In this document: positions 21,166-33,078 of the stretch, in pieces
Numbering within the stretch: position 1 is the first letter of the stretch
Layout of the letters: each line of letters starts with the position of its first letter
Source of the DNA: Kondoa malvinella
Lineage: Eukaryota > Basidiomycota > Agaricostilbomycetes > Agaricostilbales > Kondoaceae
Direction: 5' to 3'
DNA length: 64,000 nucleotides
Assembly: GCA_039545315.1 (NCBI GenBank)
Contig: BCIM01000001.1
Span: forward strand, 1,482,807-1,546,806
Position numbers and translations under genes: made by a program
Notes under the pieces: model-generated
The model's input: only the letters and a program-made list of their open reading frames with translations
The model's database searches: none
Told to the model about the DNA's origin: nothing

Positions 21166-24100
21166 ATGAGCAAAGTCGGCAAAGTTCAAGCTGGCCAAGG
21201 TCTCGCGAGCAAAGAGCAGAAGGCTTTTCGCGAATTGCTGGCAGCGTATGAAGAGCGTGCTTACAAGCGAGGGCTCAAGACAGCCGACACGATCTTGAAG
21301 AAATCACCCGAGCATGGAGAGACTGTTTGCATGAAGGGCATCATTTTGTACAACATGGGCCGCAAAGAGGAAGGCCGTGAGCTTGTCAAGAAGGGCGTCA
21401 GGCTCAATATGGCCAGTCATATATGCTGGCATGTCAACGCTCTGCTCCACAGATCGGAAAAGGACTATCCTCAAGCTTTGGCTTGCTATTCTCAGGCTGT
21501 CAGAATCGACCCGGTATGTTATCTGTCCTATCTGAGTACATGTTTGGTCACTGACTAGAGCGAGCAGGACCAAGTTGGCATGGTCAGAGATCTGGTCACT
21601 GTCCAATTACAGCTGCGCAAGTTTGCCGACACCCTGCCTCACAGACTACATCTACTAGCTCTGCAGCCCAAGCTTCGTACTTCATGGCTAGGCTTAGCGG
21701 TCTCGCATCACGTCAACAAGCAATACGACAAAGCGCTCGACGTCCTCGTTCGCTATGAAGGCATGCAAGTCCAAATACCGAAGCATGACTTTGACTATTC
21801 TGAGCTTGTGCTGTATCACGCCCTCGTATTTGAAGATGCTGGAAGAGAAGAAGAAGCAATCGAATACCTTGATAACCAGTCGGCAAAAGTCATTGATCGG
21901 CTCAGCTTTTCGTCAGCAAGAGCCAGACTGTTGCTGAAAGCAGAACGGCTAAAGTCTGCCGAGCTTGCATATCGGGCGCTGCTAGAAGACAATCCAGACA
22001 ACTATGAGTTCATCAAGCAATATGTTAGAGCGAGAGGTGCTTCATTAGGTGAGCCTTTGTGCACTTGGTTCAATTCTACAGCTGAAGTATGCCCGTCAGT
22101 GGACGGCCAGTCAAATGAGAAAGCGCTAGAGATCCTGGATGACCTCTTTGCATCTTTACCAAAATCTTCAGCCGTGCGAAGGCTGACTTTGAGGGTCGCT
22201 TCAGGTGAGCGTTGATCGATTCTGCTGCGTAATCAGCTGATTGCCAGTCGACGTGTTCACAGGCGATGTACTCAAACGCCGACTATCGACGTACATCACC
22301 GAATACCTTATCAAAGGCGTTCCTTCCCTCTTTGCCGATATCAAGCCCCTCTACTCCGACCCAGAAAAAACGGCTATCCTCACTACTCTATTAGCGGAGT
22401 TGCATGACAACCTCACTTCCACCGGGACTCTTGATGGCATTCCATCAGAAGAAGGTGCTACAAAGGAATACGACACACCTACCGCGCTCGTCTGGTTGCT
22501 TTACTTTGTCGCTCAGCAATCTTCTCTTCTCGGCGATCACTCTGCTGCTCTTCGACATTTGGAAACCGCCATCACACACACTCCTACCTTGCCGGAACTG
22601 CACATGATCAAAGCTCGGGTGTTGAAACGTGCAGGCGATGCTGTAGCTGCAGAGAAAGCAATGGATGATGCTCGCGCGCTGGACGGGCAGGATCGATTCT
22701 TGAATGGGAAAGCAGCGAAATATCTACTGAGGGTCGATAAGGTTGATCAGGCGCACAAAGTTGCTGGTCTTTTCACTAGGGTAAGGTTTAGTGTATATCA
22801 GTTGGCATTGGCTGATACAATTTTCTTGCTTTCAACAGAAAGACGCTGCGTCGCCGATAGCGGATTTGACGGATATGCAGTGTCTTTGGTTCCTGCTTGG
22901 AGAGGGCGAGAGCTGGAAGAGGCAAGGCAATGTTGCAATGGCGCTGAAGCGCTTCCACCAGATCAATAAGGTGAGATTCTCGACGTCATCACCTGGAGTG
23001 TTGGCTAAGACTTGTTTCACAGATTTTTGCGGACTACCGGGATGACGAGTACGATTTCCATACTTGGTGCTTGCGGAAAGTAACTGTCCGGGCGTATACT
23101 CAGTGAGCGATCTCGTCTTCTGATTGACAGTCAAGCTGATGCTTCATCCTGAATAGGCTGCTTCAATTCGAGGACCAACTCTATGCCCATCCGAGCTACT
23201 TCAAAGCCGTCAGGTCGGCAGTAGAGGTGATTCGCCTTTCTGACCTCGACGTCACATAAGGCTGAGCTTAGGACAGATCTACGTAAAAATGGCAGACAAG
23301 CCAAAACCCAATGGGTCTGCTGAAGATGGTCTGTCGTGTGTTTGATGCTATTGAGCGTTGGCTCATGCTTCAGCTTGCGCGGACAGATGCCCTAGCGGAA
23401 GAAGAAAAGCGAAAAGCAGCCAAAAAGGCGAAAAAGGCAGACGCTAAGGCTAAAGCCAACGCTGCGGTCACCCCGGCCAAAGGTATGCCAGTGTTTGAGG
23501 TCGCACGAAGCAAGGCTTAACAGCGGTTAGGTTCGACAGCGAGTAAGGAAGAAGAAACCACTGCGGTCGTCGACGAAGACCCGAAAGGCGAGAAGCTTGC
23601 AGCAACAGAACAGCCGCTAGAAGATGCTATGAAGCTCTTACTTCCGCTGCAACAGCTCAATTCACCGAATGTCGAAATTTGGACAATGTCTTTCGATGTT
23701 GCATTCAGGCAGAGTGAGCTTTATCTGACCTAATTAAGCGTCAATGCTCACATGTGACATGTGCCAATAGAACTTTACTTGAAAGCTCTGCAAGCATTGA
23801 GAACAGCGCACGCTATCGACCCATCACATCCAGCACTTTATCCTCGCCTGGCACAATTCCATAAAGTCGCAACAGCTGAACCATCCTCACTTTCAGCTGA
23901 AGCACTAGTAGTCTACAAAGCAGTCTCCGAGAAGCTCTTCCCTTGGTCATCTGTCGAAGCGGCCAATGCAGATGTGCTGCAGCGGCATGGAGAATCGCCT
24001 CGTCATGTCCTTGCCGTGGCACAAGCATCAGAGCCGGCACAGCAGAGCGAACTGGTCTTTGCTCTTCTGCGTCAGGAAAATAAGGACCTAGCTGTATGCC

Positions 24101-24310
24101 TTTTCTTTTTCACATTGGATAGCGAGCTCATGTCATGTTGCTGTGTAGGTGGTACGAGAGGCTCTAGAGCTATTGAAAGCTACTTCTTCAGACAAGCTAG
24201 AGGACTTCAAGAAGCAGGCTGCAGAGGCATTCCCTCTTGCCAGAGGGTTTACAGCGGAGCAGATGCAGACAAACGGCAAAGCGGCTGAAGTGGAAGTACT
24301 TGATCCATAG
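21166..24310 (+). CDS. NAA15: NatA N-acetyltransferase auxiliary subunit NAA15/Nat1
   Basis: Scaffold of the NatA complex, anchoring the catalytic Naa10 subunit to the ribosome for co-translational N-terminal acetylation. The start MSKVGKVQ leads into the conserved opening (LASKEQKAFRELLAAYEER, KRGLKTADTILKK, GETVCMKGIILYNMGRKEE), then TPR helices throughout (RTSWLGLAVSHHVNKQYDKAL). The Lys/Ala-rich segment EEEKRKAAKKAKKADAKAK near 23395-23455 is characteristic of the family. Later helices include IELYLKALQALRTAHAIDPSHP. About 870 residues after removing roughly ten introns, the usual length. No Naa10 gene is in the window. Confidence 0.9.
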
Positions 24311-24332
24311 CTCATGCCAATGAAAAAAGATA

Positions 24333-24975
24333 CTAGAATCGGCTGTGACGACAGGGGAACCGGAGTTGCGCTTCCCTCTCGAGAGCCAGATCGTCACACA
24401 ACGACCAGTTGCGATAGCTCAGAGATAAGGCCTTCAATGCGAAGCTTTGCATCAGTGGTACTCAACTGGAAAACTCAGGACAACAAGCAAAACGTGCATG
24501 CTCAACTTGAAGACCAAACTCGACTATTCTCTCACCTCAATGGAAGCTTGCATGAAAAAATGGCGCATTCGTCTCGCAAGCATAGAACGAGCTTCGCTTT
24601 AGTGCCTTTGAGCTCTTTGGTCTCCTTGACTTGCGGCTGGGAGCGGCTGAAGCTCTTGCAAAATCGGATCTGCTTGAAGAGCCTCGTCATCTATCTGATT
24701 ACATCCTCCGCTTATGTGTCTGGGCTACCACCCATTGCACCTCTCGTCAGCGTCTTATTCCACTCTACTGCGCAAGATCTGTCTTGGACGATTTTGGATG
24801 CGCACAAACTCTTCTATTTCGCATACTTGACATGACACTGCTGTGAAACGTGCTCTATGGCTGTGTCCACTAGCATGTGCTGCTTACATATCTGCGCTGT
24901 CGTGGTGCCTATAGCTTAATCGAGACTTTTTGCCCTACAGAGGAACGTTCTGCCAAGACTGCATGGAGACTTTGA
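24333..24975 (+). pseudogene. Coding-like but frame-disrupted region
   Basis: Downstream of NAA15 two coding-like blocks occur in different frames. The first (24333 to about 24600) reads TTGEPELRFPLESQIVTQRP and, after a possible weak intron or a TAA, WYSTGKLRTTSK through MEACMKKWRIRLASIERAS. The second, one frame over (about 24590-24838), reads FELFGLLDLRLGAAEALAKS and HLSDYILRLCVWATTHC. An intron near 24842 then leads to LIETFCPTEERSAKTAWRL and a stop at 24973-24975. No GT..AG pair I can find joins the blocks in phase. It may be a decayed gene, an assembly frameshift near 24592, or chance. No family recognised. Confidence 0.3.
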
Positions 24976-25166
24976 TAGACAGGTATGGAGAGTATCCGCT
25001 GATCGACAATGGACAAGAATAGCATCACCACTGTCACCTGAAGAATTCCTCTGTCTTCGTTCTAAGCAAGCGATACCTTCCTTAAGCCAACACTATAAAT
25101 TTTGGCACCTGCATACTACTTGCACCCCTTCTTTGCTTGCGTCCCTGCAACAGTCGGACCTCCATC

Positions 25167-27336
25167 ATGTTGAAAGTTTGGAGCGCCTTCACTCCTATCG
25201 AACGACGCAACATTGCGATATATGCACTTGGTATCATGCTGTATAAGTGTGTACGGGCATACGCGCGACTGTCGAGTTCTGATGTTGGTCTGTTCAGGTT
25301 TGGCCTCGAATATTTCAATGGTGCATTCGTGACGATGGCAAATGAGAGGTTTACGACCAATCGTGAGTTCAGTGCTCTGGGAAATGTTTTCGAAGCCTGA
25401 GTGCAGCCTATCGCCTATAGGATTCCAGAAGATCGGTATTCTCACTGGCCTTAACAGCGCTATGCAATGTGTTGGTTCGATCCTAGTCGCTCCTCTAATC
25501 AAGAAATTCCCTACTCGATCAGTGCTGTCTTGTGCTATACTGATATTTGGAGTCATCTCTGCCATTCTCTTGATTGTGGATGCGTAAGCCCGTATCCTCA
25601 TCAGCAGTTGCGCTCTGCTGACGGGAATGCTTTCAATTAGTGCTAGTGGCGGTGTAGTGAGATTCAAGACTACAGACAACAAGACTCAATACGGATCGTG
25701 GAATCCTAACGCGCTGTACCCAATCTTCATCGTATCTGGAGTCAGTTACGGAACAGTGGAACTCATTCGACGGGTTATCCCAAGAGATATTGTTGGAGGC
25801 GACCCTCAAAAGCTAAGAAGAATGGATGCCATTGTGAGCCTCCTCATCTGTGTTGCTTGTCAACTCTAAGAGTGAACCAGGTACACGCTCTGTACGAAGT
25901 AGCAGGCACAACAGGAGCTTTCACCTCAACTTCGCTCATCGGAATCTTCGGCTACAACTATAGCTTCTTTCTCACTCCAATCCTCTTCGTAAGCTTTCAG
26001 TCCGTATAATACGTCACTGCAGCTTATCTTTGACAGACACTTGCCGCTGTTGTCTGGAGATTCATTGGCGATTTGAAACCTGTCGAGGAGAAAGAAACGC
26101 TTGCCGAATTCGAGAGCAGAGGCAGCAGTGGCTATCTCGGATCCATCTTCAGTGGCTTCAAGGCATTCGGAAAAGCGACCTATCTCGGTGCTTTCTTGTA
26201 AGCCGTCTCCCCAACCTCAAAAGGGAGTAGTGTGTCATGGTCGAGACAGGATCTTCTCGCACCGGAAATTCGCTTGGCTCGTTTCCGGCTATTCCTTCGC
26301 TCTATACGGCCATAGGTACCTGGAGAACGGGATTGCCCCTATTTACGCTCGTCAGATCTTGGGCGTTTCAGCATGGTCCCAGATTATCGTAGGTGGCAGG
26401 TCGGTCTAGAGCCAACACTAGGCCGTTGCGTTGTCTGATCGGGGCGATACAGCAACTTTGGGGAACTGCTTGGCGCACTCTCTGTCTTACTTTTGACGAA
26501 TAAAGTTACGACACCTTTGCCTGTGAGGGTTCAGCGCATCTGCTCTTTCGAAGAGGCCTGATTTTTTTTCGACAGTGGCTACGCATGGATGCTCTAGCGC
26601 TCAATCTGGTCTGGGTCACGCCCTTCTTGTCAGCAACACGAGGCAATGTTGGCGACGCTTGGAAGCTGGCCGGAATATTTGTACGCTCTAGCGAAGCATG
26701 CTCCGCTCCTATGAACTTACGCTATTTGTCTAGATCCCAATTTCGTTTGGTTGGGCAGCTGGAGACGTCTCGCTAGCAGCCTACATTCAATCCACACTAG
26801 CGAGGATGGAGTCAAAAGACTCGCAAGTGTCAGCTCTTGGTGCAGTCATGGCTTTCCTTTACGTCACTTGTAAGCTCCCAACAAAGTGACCGCATACATC
26901 GCTGATGGAATCTGATAGACATTGTTCTTTACGCTGTTTTGTCTGCTGTTCTGGGGCGATGGGTGGATAGCTACCTCGTAGGCGGTAATACGGCGAGAGA
27001 TGCATTGAAGTGTGAGCCCCTGCTCCCTTCATCAAGGAGAACACACTGATCCGCTCGATAGTCGTGGGTGGAACTCAGTTCACCGTCCTCAGTGTGATCG
27101 TCATCGTGTCGACTTTTGTTCCTCGCGGTGCCTTCGCTTTCAACCCTAAAGAGCTGCTTGAAGATAACGTCCCAAGTAAGCAGCTTCTTCATTCCGCATG
27201 ACATGTCTCATCTTGGCTTACAGCTCTTGCCGATGCTGAGAAAGACCCTAAAGAGTATATTGAAGCTGATGCTGACGGCCTTGTTGACGATGAGAAGCAT
27301 ACTGGGCAGAAAGCTCAGCCAGCTAGTTTCAACTAA
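25167..27336 (+). CDS. MFS-fold transporter of unknown substrate
   Basis: About ten introns removed, the protein has around 12 hydrophobic segments: IAIYALGIMLYKFGLEYFNG, GILTGLNSAMQCVGSILVAP, RSVLSCAILIFGVISAILL, YPIFIVSGVSYGTVELIRR, ALNLVWVTPFLSATRG and TVLSVIVIVSTFVP. The cytosolic loop after segment 3 (KKFPTRSV) and the central hydrophilic loop (LKPVEEKETLAEFESRGSS) fit the two-bundle MFS plan. The tail is acidic (DEKHTGQKAQPASFN). The start MLKVWSAFTPIERRN gives a short N-terminus. Unlike the pump at 7170 it lacks drug-antiporter motifs, and I cannot name a substrate. CSN5 follows after 156 bp in the same direction. Confidence 0.8.
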
Positions 27337-27492
27337 GCTGAGTTGAGATGTGAGCCAAAGGGGGAACCGTATGGACGATAGTGTGGGTCTTATACACGGG
27401 TTGTCAGTGCAATATATACTGTATGAACTGCAGATGCGTTGTTGCTTCGAACTCGAAACACGCGTCACTTGCTGGCTTGCCTTTGCACCACG

Positions 27493-28958
27493 ATGGACGC
27501 CTCTAGCTCAGCAGCTACAGCAGGCAAGACGTTTCAGCTCAACAACAATGTGCAAACTGTCGACAACCCAGATGCCATTTATTCGACCGACACTGCTGCC
27601 CAGCGTGAAATCTTGAGAGCGAGACCTTGGAAGAATGACCCTGCTTACTTCAAAAATGTCAGGATCGCTGCTACTGCTTTAGTCAAAATGGTCAGCTGCT
27701 ATTGCTTCTCTCTGTTGCTCGTTACAAAGCACTCAGCGAGCTGTTGGTAATAGGTAATGCATGCACGGTCTGGCGGTCAATACGAGATCATGGGTCTTAT
27801 GCAAGGCAAGATAGGTTCGTATTGCTCTCAAGCTATGCTTTGTTGCATTGCCTGAGTCCAATCGAACAGACGGAGACACCTTTGTCGTGCTCGATGCCTT
27901 TCCTCTACCCGTCATTGGTACTGAAACCCGTGTCAATGCTGGTGCTGAAGCAGACGCTTTCGCTGTCGAGTACCAGACCAATTCATCTGCTGTTCGTACA
28001 TACTGCGCTTAGCTATGTTCTTAGCTTAATAGTGCACAACGTTGAACAGGTCGGGCGAAACGAGAACATTGTTGGCTGGTATCACTCTCATCCTGGTTAC
28101 GGATGTTGGCTCTCTGGTATCGACGTCATGACGCAAATGACCAACCAAATGTTTCAAGATCCTTTCCTTGCTATTGTGGTATGTGTTTGGCCTCTGATCT
28201 GTTACGGCAGTTCAAGGAGAATATCAAATCGTACAGATTGATCCAAATCGAACCGTATCTGCTGGTCGAGTAGAGATTGGTGCTTTCCGTACTTACCCAG
28301 ATGTGCGTTGAAGAGCATGGATGAGTGACTTTAGCTCACTATTCGTGCTCGGCTTGTACAGGGCTACACACCACCCAATGCAACCCAATCAGAGTACCAA
28401 AGCGTACCACTGAGCAAGATTGAAGACTTTGGTGCCCATGCTAATCGGTACTACCCATTAGAAATCAGTCACTTCAAATCCTCTCTCGACACGAAATTGC
28501 TTGATTTACTCTGGAACAAGTATTGGGTCATGACGCTCTCCCAATCACCTCTTGTCTCCAATCGAGCCTACACTACTTCCCAAGTGGAAGATTTGACGCA
28601 CAAGTTATCAAAGACGGAATCAAGCTTGAATTCTAGAGCGAATTTGGCTTATCTTGCTCCTGAGGCAGCTGCGGCAAAGAGTACTGTCTCAAAGGGGAAA
28701 GAAAAGGCCGCTGCTGGGTCTACTGCGGCTGCTGAGAAGGAGGAAGGCAAGAAGGAGGAGACTGCTATTCAGAAAGCTGTTCGAGACAGGTGGGTGTTCG
28801 AGCAATACCTCAGTGTCATACTGATCAATTTGTTCGCGCTTTACAGCAACAAGATTGCCTGCGAATGTCAGCATGGTTTGCTCAGTCAAGTGCTCAAGGA
28901 CACTGTCTTCAACTTGAAGCAAGGTCAAGGGAATGAGGTTCTGATGCCTGTGAGGTAG
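27493..28958 (+). CDS. CSN5: COP9 signalosome catalytic subunit CSN5 (Jab1)
   Basis: Zinc metalloprotease that removes Nedd8 from cullins. The JAMM motif [14 protein letters not shown] is at 28083-28124; Gly-Ile before Asp distinguishes CSN5 from proteasomal Rpn11 (HSHPGFGCWLSSVD). The upstream catalytic Glu lies in [13 protein letters not shown] (about 27770-27815). The MPN core continues with [19 protein letters not shown], then [18 protein letters not shown]. The C-terminal region has an Ala/Lys/Glu-rich insert (about 28670-28765), then helices [15 protein letters not shown]. The start [12 protein letters not shown] is followed by the family N-terminus ([19 protein letters not shown]). About 370 residues. 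Predicted nuclear and cytosolic. Confidence 0.95.
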
Positions 28959-29126
28959 AACAGGAGGGAGTAAGATCTGCTGGAATCAGAACTAGACTGT
29001 AATATAGCATCGTTCTACGCATCTCTCAATGCTTAGCGCTTGACTGTCACTTAATATTGCTCGTCGGTGCATTGTGAGCTATACCTGCTGCAGGGATAAT
29101 CTACGAGTCTCAAGCGTATCCTAGAG

Positions 29127-31445
29127 ATGCTCCGCTTTGGTTCTGGCTTGCCTACAGAGCTCATACACCTCTTGCAAAATTTCAGGCAGCCAACATTCAG
29201 TCATGCAAGTCTGTCGCGCAGATTCAGGTCAGCAACAGCGTATAAGGATGCGGCTATAGCATTCGACGATGAGCTCGACTCTGAAGTGCCAGCGTCCTCA
29301 TTTCTCGAAGAACCCAACGAGCAGCATAAACCGATATCTCCCAAATTACAGAGTACAACTTTGCTAGCTCGCTCTATCCTCACGCACAAAAGACCTCCAC
29401 CACTTCCGCCAGAGTCTGGTCTGTTTGAAGACCCTTCACCGGAATATACATCTCGTACAAGCGATACTACACCAAAACGTCGGAGTCCTACAGCTATCAT
29501 CTTGTCCTTTCTCGAAGGTCCAGGAACGACGGATGAAGAGGTCGCGCTGCAATTGTTGAAAGAGTTTCGACAGTTGAAAGAGAGGATAGAGCCGGATGAA
29601 CGATTTGTGCAAGTCGCTTGGGATAGGTTGAAGGCGGATCAGCTGGACAACTTCCTCACTTGGTGGACCTTTGTTCCGTCAAGGTCTGCCTATCCATCAA
29701 AACACCTCACCAAGAAGGCCAAAGAGAAATTTCACGATATTGAACGCATGCTGCTCGCACATCCTGAAATCAATGGTGATCGAAAAGCGAGACAAAGAAG
29801 CATGTTCATCTTGACCAAGTTTGGCAATCTTTGTGCCAGTAAAGGGTTATTTCGTTGGGCGAAATGGACCTATCAAGATCTCAGCAAGACTTTATCAGCT
29901 TCAGATTTTCAGCAGTATTGGCATGAAGTCACCGCTTTGGAAGTGTCGCATGCTCAACGGCAGGATAAAGAGGTTGCATCGGCTACCGACGAGCACAAAG
30001 CTTCCAATAGGCTGATCCGGCTGAGGTGGAACCAAGTGCTACAGTCCATGGTGCGAAGTGGGAACGCGGCTGCGGCATGTCAATGGGCTTTAGATGGGGC
30101 ACCTTCCTTTCCACCGGGGGTTTCGGATCCATACATAGAAGAATCAACCTATCTCGCTCTGCTGGATGCCCTCGATTTTCGAATAGCAAAGACCAGAAAG
30201 CACAGCGAGCTTCATCAACTCTTGAAGCAGCAATTATCTGATCGTCTGGTCGAACAACATCCCAATGCAAATCGGGCACGCTTGGGGCAGTTTGTGTCGG
30301 AAGCACCGGATGACAACGACCAATCATCGACAGAAGATGGTTTTGGTCTTCAGTACATTGAAACCCTTTCGCTAGATCAAGCGCGGTACGAGATTGGCCA
30401 GATTGTGCAAGGTAGTCCGAATGGGTACAAGCGTTTGGCAGCCAATACCGTCGCTGGCTTCATTACTCTGTGTCGGAGCAACGCGCAAACAGCACCACCA
30501 TGGGATATCATCGGCATCCCAAGTCTATCTCCTCCCGATAAAGCGTTCAACAGACCAGCAGCGGGTGACAGCGTCGGCAAAGACGTGACTCGGCTATGGG
30601 CAAATGCGCTCATGATCTACCATCTACACAAATTTCAGCCCGGTCTCGCTATAGCTACTTTTCGTCGATGCTTCCTGTCCATTGGCACTCCATCGCAAGT
30701 ATCGGATATCCCTCTCTTAGGCAAACTCCCTTTCGACCTTTCCAAGCTATACCGCGCTGTTCCTTCTCGGTACACTTTGACCCTCGTCTACACTGCTCTG
30801 ATACGGTTAGAACATCGCAACGCCGTCAAAAGCATCGAAGCCATCTACTCCTCTTTTCTTTCCACTTCATACTCTTCACCCACAAACACCGATTCCATCT
30901 TGTCAAACTATCAAATTCCCGACGCAGCCAATTTCAAGCCCTTCATGGACGCCTTTTGCAATGCCAATGAGCCAGACCGCGCTCTTCGAGTCATCCTAGA
31001 CATGCAAGCTCGTTCTATCCGACCATCAATCCATATCTACACTACTTTAATCGGCGGTTATGCCCGAATAGGCGACGCAGAGAAAGTCTACGCCCTCCTT
31101 GCTCGCTTAGAAGGTTCCACCACATCTACACCTGCTTGGCCTGAACTCGATTCGATCAAAGGCAACTTACCAGCTCCGAATATTGTTACCTACACTACAA
31201 TCATCAAAGGACTCGCAATGAGAAGACTGGAAAAGCTGGCTAGGAACGTGCAAAGAAGGATGGAAGCCTTTTTGGGTGCTGAGGTGATGGAATGGGAATA
31301 CAAGTATAATGTCAAGTTGAAGAAGACGCTTGCGTTTTTGGATATGGTTGAAGTGAATATGAGGAGGCAGCGTGGGAGCGAAGCGGTTGAGAGTGCCAGG
31401 GAAGAGGAGGATGATGACGAGCGGGATCAGCAAGGTTCAGACTAG
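29127..31445 (+). CDS. Pentatricopeptide-repeat protein, 772 residues, intronless
   Basis: A single uninterrupted frame. The N-terminus (MLRFGSGLPTELIHLLQNFR, SLSRRFRSATAYK) is rich in Arg and Ser without acids, as in a mitochondrial targeting sequence. PPR units are clearest in the last third: FKPFMDAFCNANEPDRALRV, then HIYTTLIGGYARIGDAEKVY and NIVTYTTIIKGLAMRRLEKL. Earlier helices are more degenerate. The protein ends with an acidic tail (EEEDDDERDQQGSD). PPR proteins bind single-stranded organellar RNA, so a role in mitochondrial RNA processing or translation is likely; the target is unknown. Absence of introns over 2.3 kb is striking, since all its neighbours are heavily split. Confidence 0.87.
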   Translation: MLRFGSGLPTELIHLLQNFRQPTFSHASLSRRFRSATAYKDAAIAFDDELDSEVPASSFLEEPNEQHKPISPKLQSTTLLARSILTHKRPPPLPPESGLFEDPSPEYTSRTSDTTPKRRSPTAIILSFLEGPGTTDEEVALQLLKEFRQLKERIEPDERFVQVAWDRLKADQLDNFLTWWTFVPSRSAYPSKHLTKKAKEKFHDIERMLLAHPEINGDRKARQRSMFILTKFGNLCASKGLFRWAKWTYQDLSKTLSASDFQQYWHEVTALEVSHAQRQDKEVASATDEHKASNRLIRLRWNQVLQSMVRSGNAAAACQWALDGAPSFPPGVSDPYIEESTYLALLDALDFRIAKTRKHSELHQLLKQQLSDRLVEQHPNANRARLGQFVSEAPDDNDQSSTEDGFGLQYIETLSLDQARYEIGQIVQGSPNGYKRLAANTVAGFITLCRSNAQTAPPWDIIGIPSLSPPDKAFNRPAAGDSVGKDVTRLWANALMIYHLHKFQPGLAIATFRRCFLSIGTPSQVSDIPLLGKLPFDLSKLYRAVPSRYTLTLVYTALIRLEHRNAVKSIEAIYSSFLSTSYSSPTNTDSILSNYQIPDAANFKPFMDAFCNANEPDRALRVILDMQARSIRPSIHIYTTLIGGYARIGDAEKVYALLARLEGSTTSTPAWPELDSIKGNLPAPNIVTYTTIIKGLAMRRLEKLARNVQRRMEAFLGAEVMEWEYKYNVKLKKTLAFLDMVEVNMRRQRGSEAVESAREEEDDDERDQQGSD

Positions 31446-31677
31446 TTGGGCGGAGTGACACCAATGCATGAGAAGTTCAATTCCGTTGTGTAGGGCATGT
31501 AATCAACCGACTGGGAAGCTCATACGATCATACGAGAATGGCAATTTCGACATGGCTGTCATAGGATATTTCTTGGCCTTGATAGGTTTTGGTTCGCGAC
31601 GATCACCAAAGTACTGCCCGAGTCCCTTTACAAGCACAACTCAGTCCCAACCGAGCTGTGGTATATCTCAAAGCATC

Positions 31678-32986
31678 ATGGCATCTGAACAATCCGAGGC
31701 CGCTCCAGTGCGAAGACATGGGACGAAAGCGAGCATCAGCTCATATCCTCTGCATGCTAAGCGAGAGTCTTACTCTGTGCCACAAGGGCAGACTTCAGTC
31801 TTTGCAGCACCACACAAACCATTAGGCGACCCAGATTCGATACAAGAACGCGCCAAAGGTGTCGCTCGTCAAGTTGAGAACCTCATGGACACGGCTGCGC
31901 AGCCCATCAAGCCTTATTTGCCTGCTATCGGTCGATTCCTCATCGTCTGTACTTTCCTAGAAGATGCCCTGAGGTATGTCGCTGCTCGTTCGGCGCGGAA
32001 TTTGACGTGTCAATTGATTCGAGGCCGTCTCCAGAATGTCTACGCAATGGCGGGATCAAAAGTTCTATCTTGAAAGGCATAGGAAATTCCCAAGAGGCAT
32101 CAGTCATCTTTTCTTGCTCGCAAACATTGTCGTAAGCTTATTCACGTGAAGCGCTCTTCTATGCTCATGAACTGAACAGGCGATGACCGCCTGTTCAATC
32201 ATGGTCATTGGTCGTCGTTACCCCATGTACGCTGTTGGAGGTCTGGTCGGGGTGGTTATAGTACAAGGATTCGGTTACGGCTTGATGTTTGACCTCAACT
32301 TCTTCCTTCGCAATTTATCGGTCGTCGGTGGCATCCTTATGGTCTTTGCCGAGAGCATCTCCAAGAGGAAAGAGTTGTTTGCTGGTATCCCGAATGTATC
32401 GGAAGAAGAACGCAAACACTATGGTGAGACAAATCATCGAATTGGACTTGGCTTTTATTGATATGGCTGCCTCCAGTTCAATTGGCTGGTCGAATCTTGC
32501 TCATCTTCCTTTTCTTGGGCTATGTGCTCAACGTGCGTGAATTTGAACGTTTTATGATGTACATCATCTGATGTTTTCGCCTCACGTACAGGGCAAGATG
32601 ACATTCGTCCGAGCCATCGTCTCCATCCTCGGTTTAGGCGCCTGTGTTTCAGTAGCAATCGGCTTCAAAGCAAAACTTTCAGCACTCTTCCTCGTCTTTA
32701 TGCTCAGCATCATCAATGTCTTCCTTAACAACTTTTGGCGACTACCCTCTGCTCATCCACAGAGGGATTTCTTGCGTTATGACTTTTTCCGTGCGTGAAC
32801 CTGCTGCTTCTGCTGACTACAGCTGAAGCAGAGGGTTTGTCCACAGAAACTCTATCGATTGTTGGAGGTCTTCTGTTGCTTGTCAATATGGGCGCCGGTG
32901 AGTGAAATGGTCTCGTCCTGTCCTCGGCTGATCGCGTCTTTGTGTGCTCAGGCGACATCAGCTACGATGCCAAGAAGCGTAAATGA
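31678..32986 (+). CDS. ERV29: SURF4/Erv29 family ER cargo receptor
   Basis: Polytopic receptor packaging soluble secretory cargo into COPII vesicles. Splicing restores family landmarks: QPIKPYLPAIGRFLIVCTFLEDALRM, TQWRDQKFYLERHRKFP, GISHLFLLANIV, VGGLVGVVIVQGFGYGL, FDLNFFLRNLSVVGGILMVF, and ALFLVFMLSIINVFLNNFW. The C-terminus DAKKRK ends in a KKxx dilysine ER-retrieval signal. The N-terminal 60 residues are a hydrophilic extension. The start at 31678 (MASEQSEAA) is preferred; an in-frame ATG further upstream would add a long unrelated leader. About six introns, one of them (about 31975-32037) needed to join LEDALR to MSTQWRDQ. Confidence 0.9.
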
Positions 32987-33078
32987 GGAAAGCAAGTGAC
33001 AGGAGTAAGCATAAGCATACGGATGAACATAAGCAGCATTTGGCAGTCGAGCACAAATAGTAATCGAGGCATGAAAAA

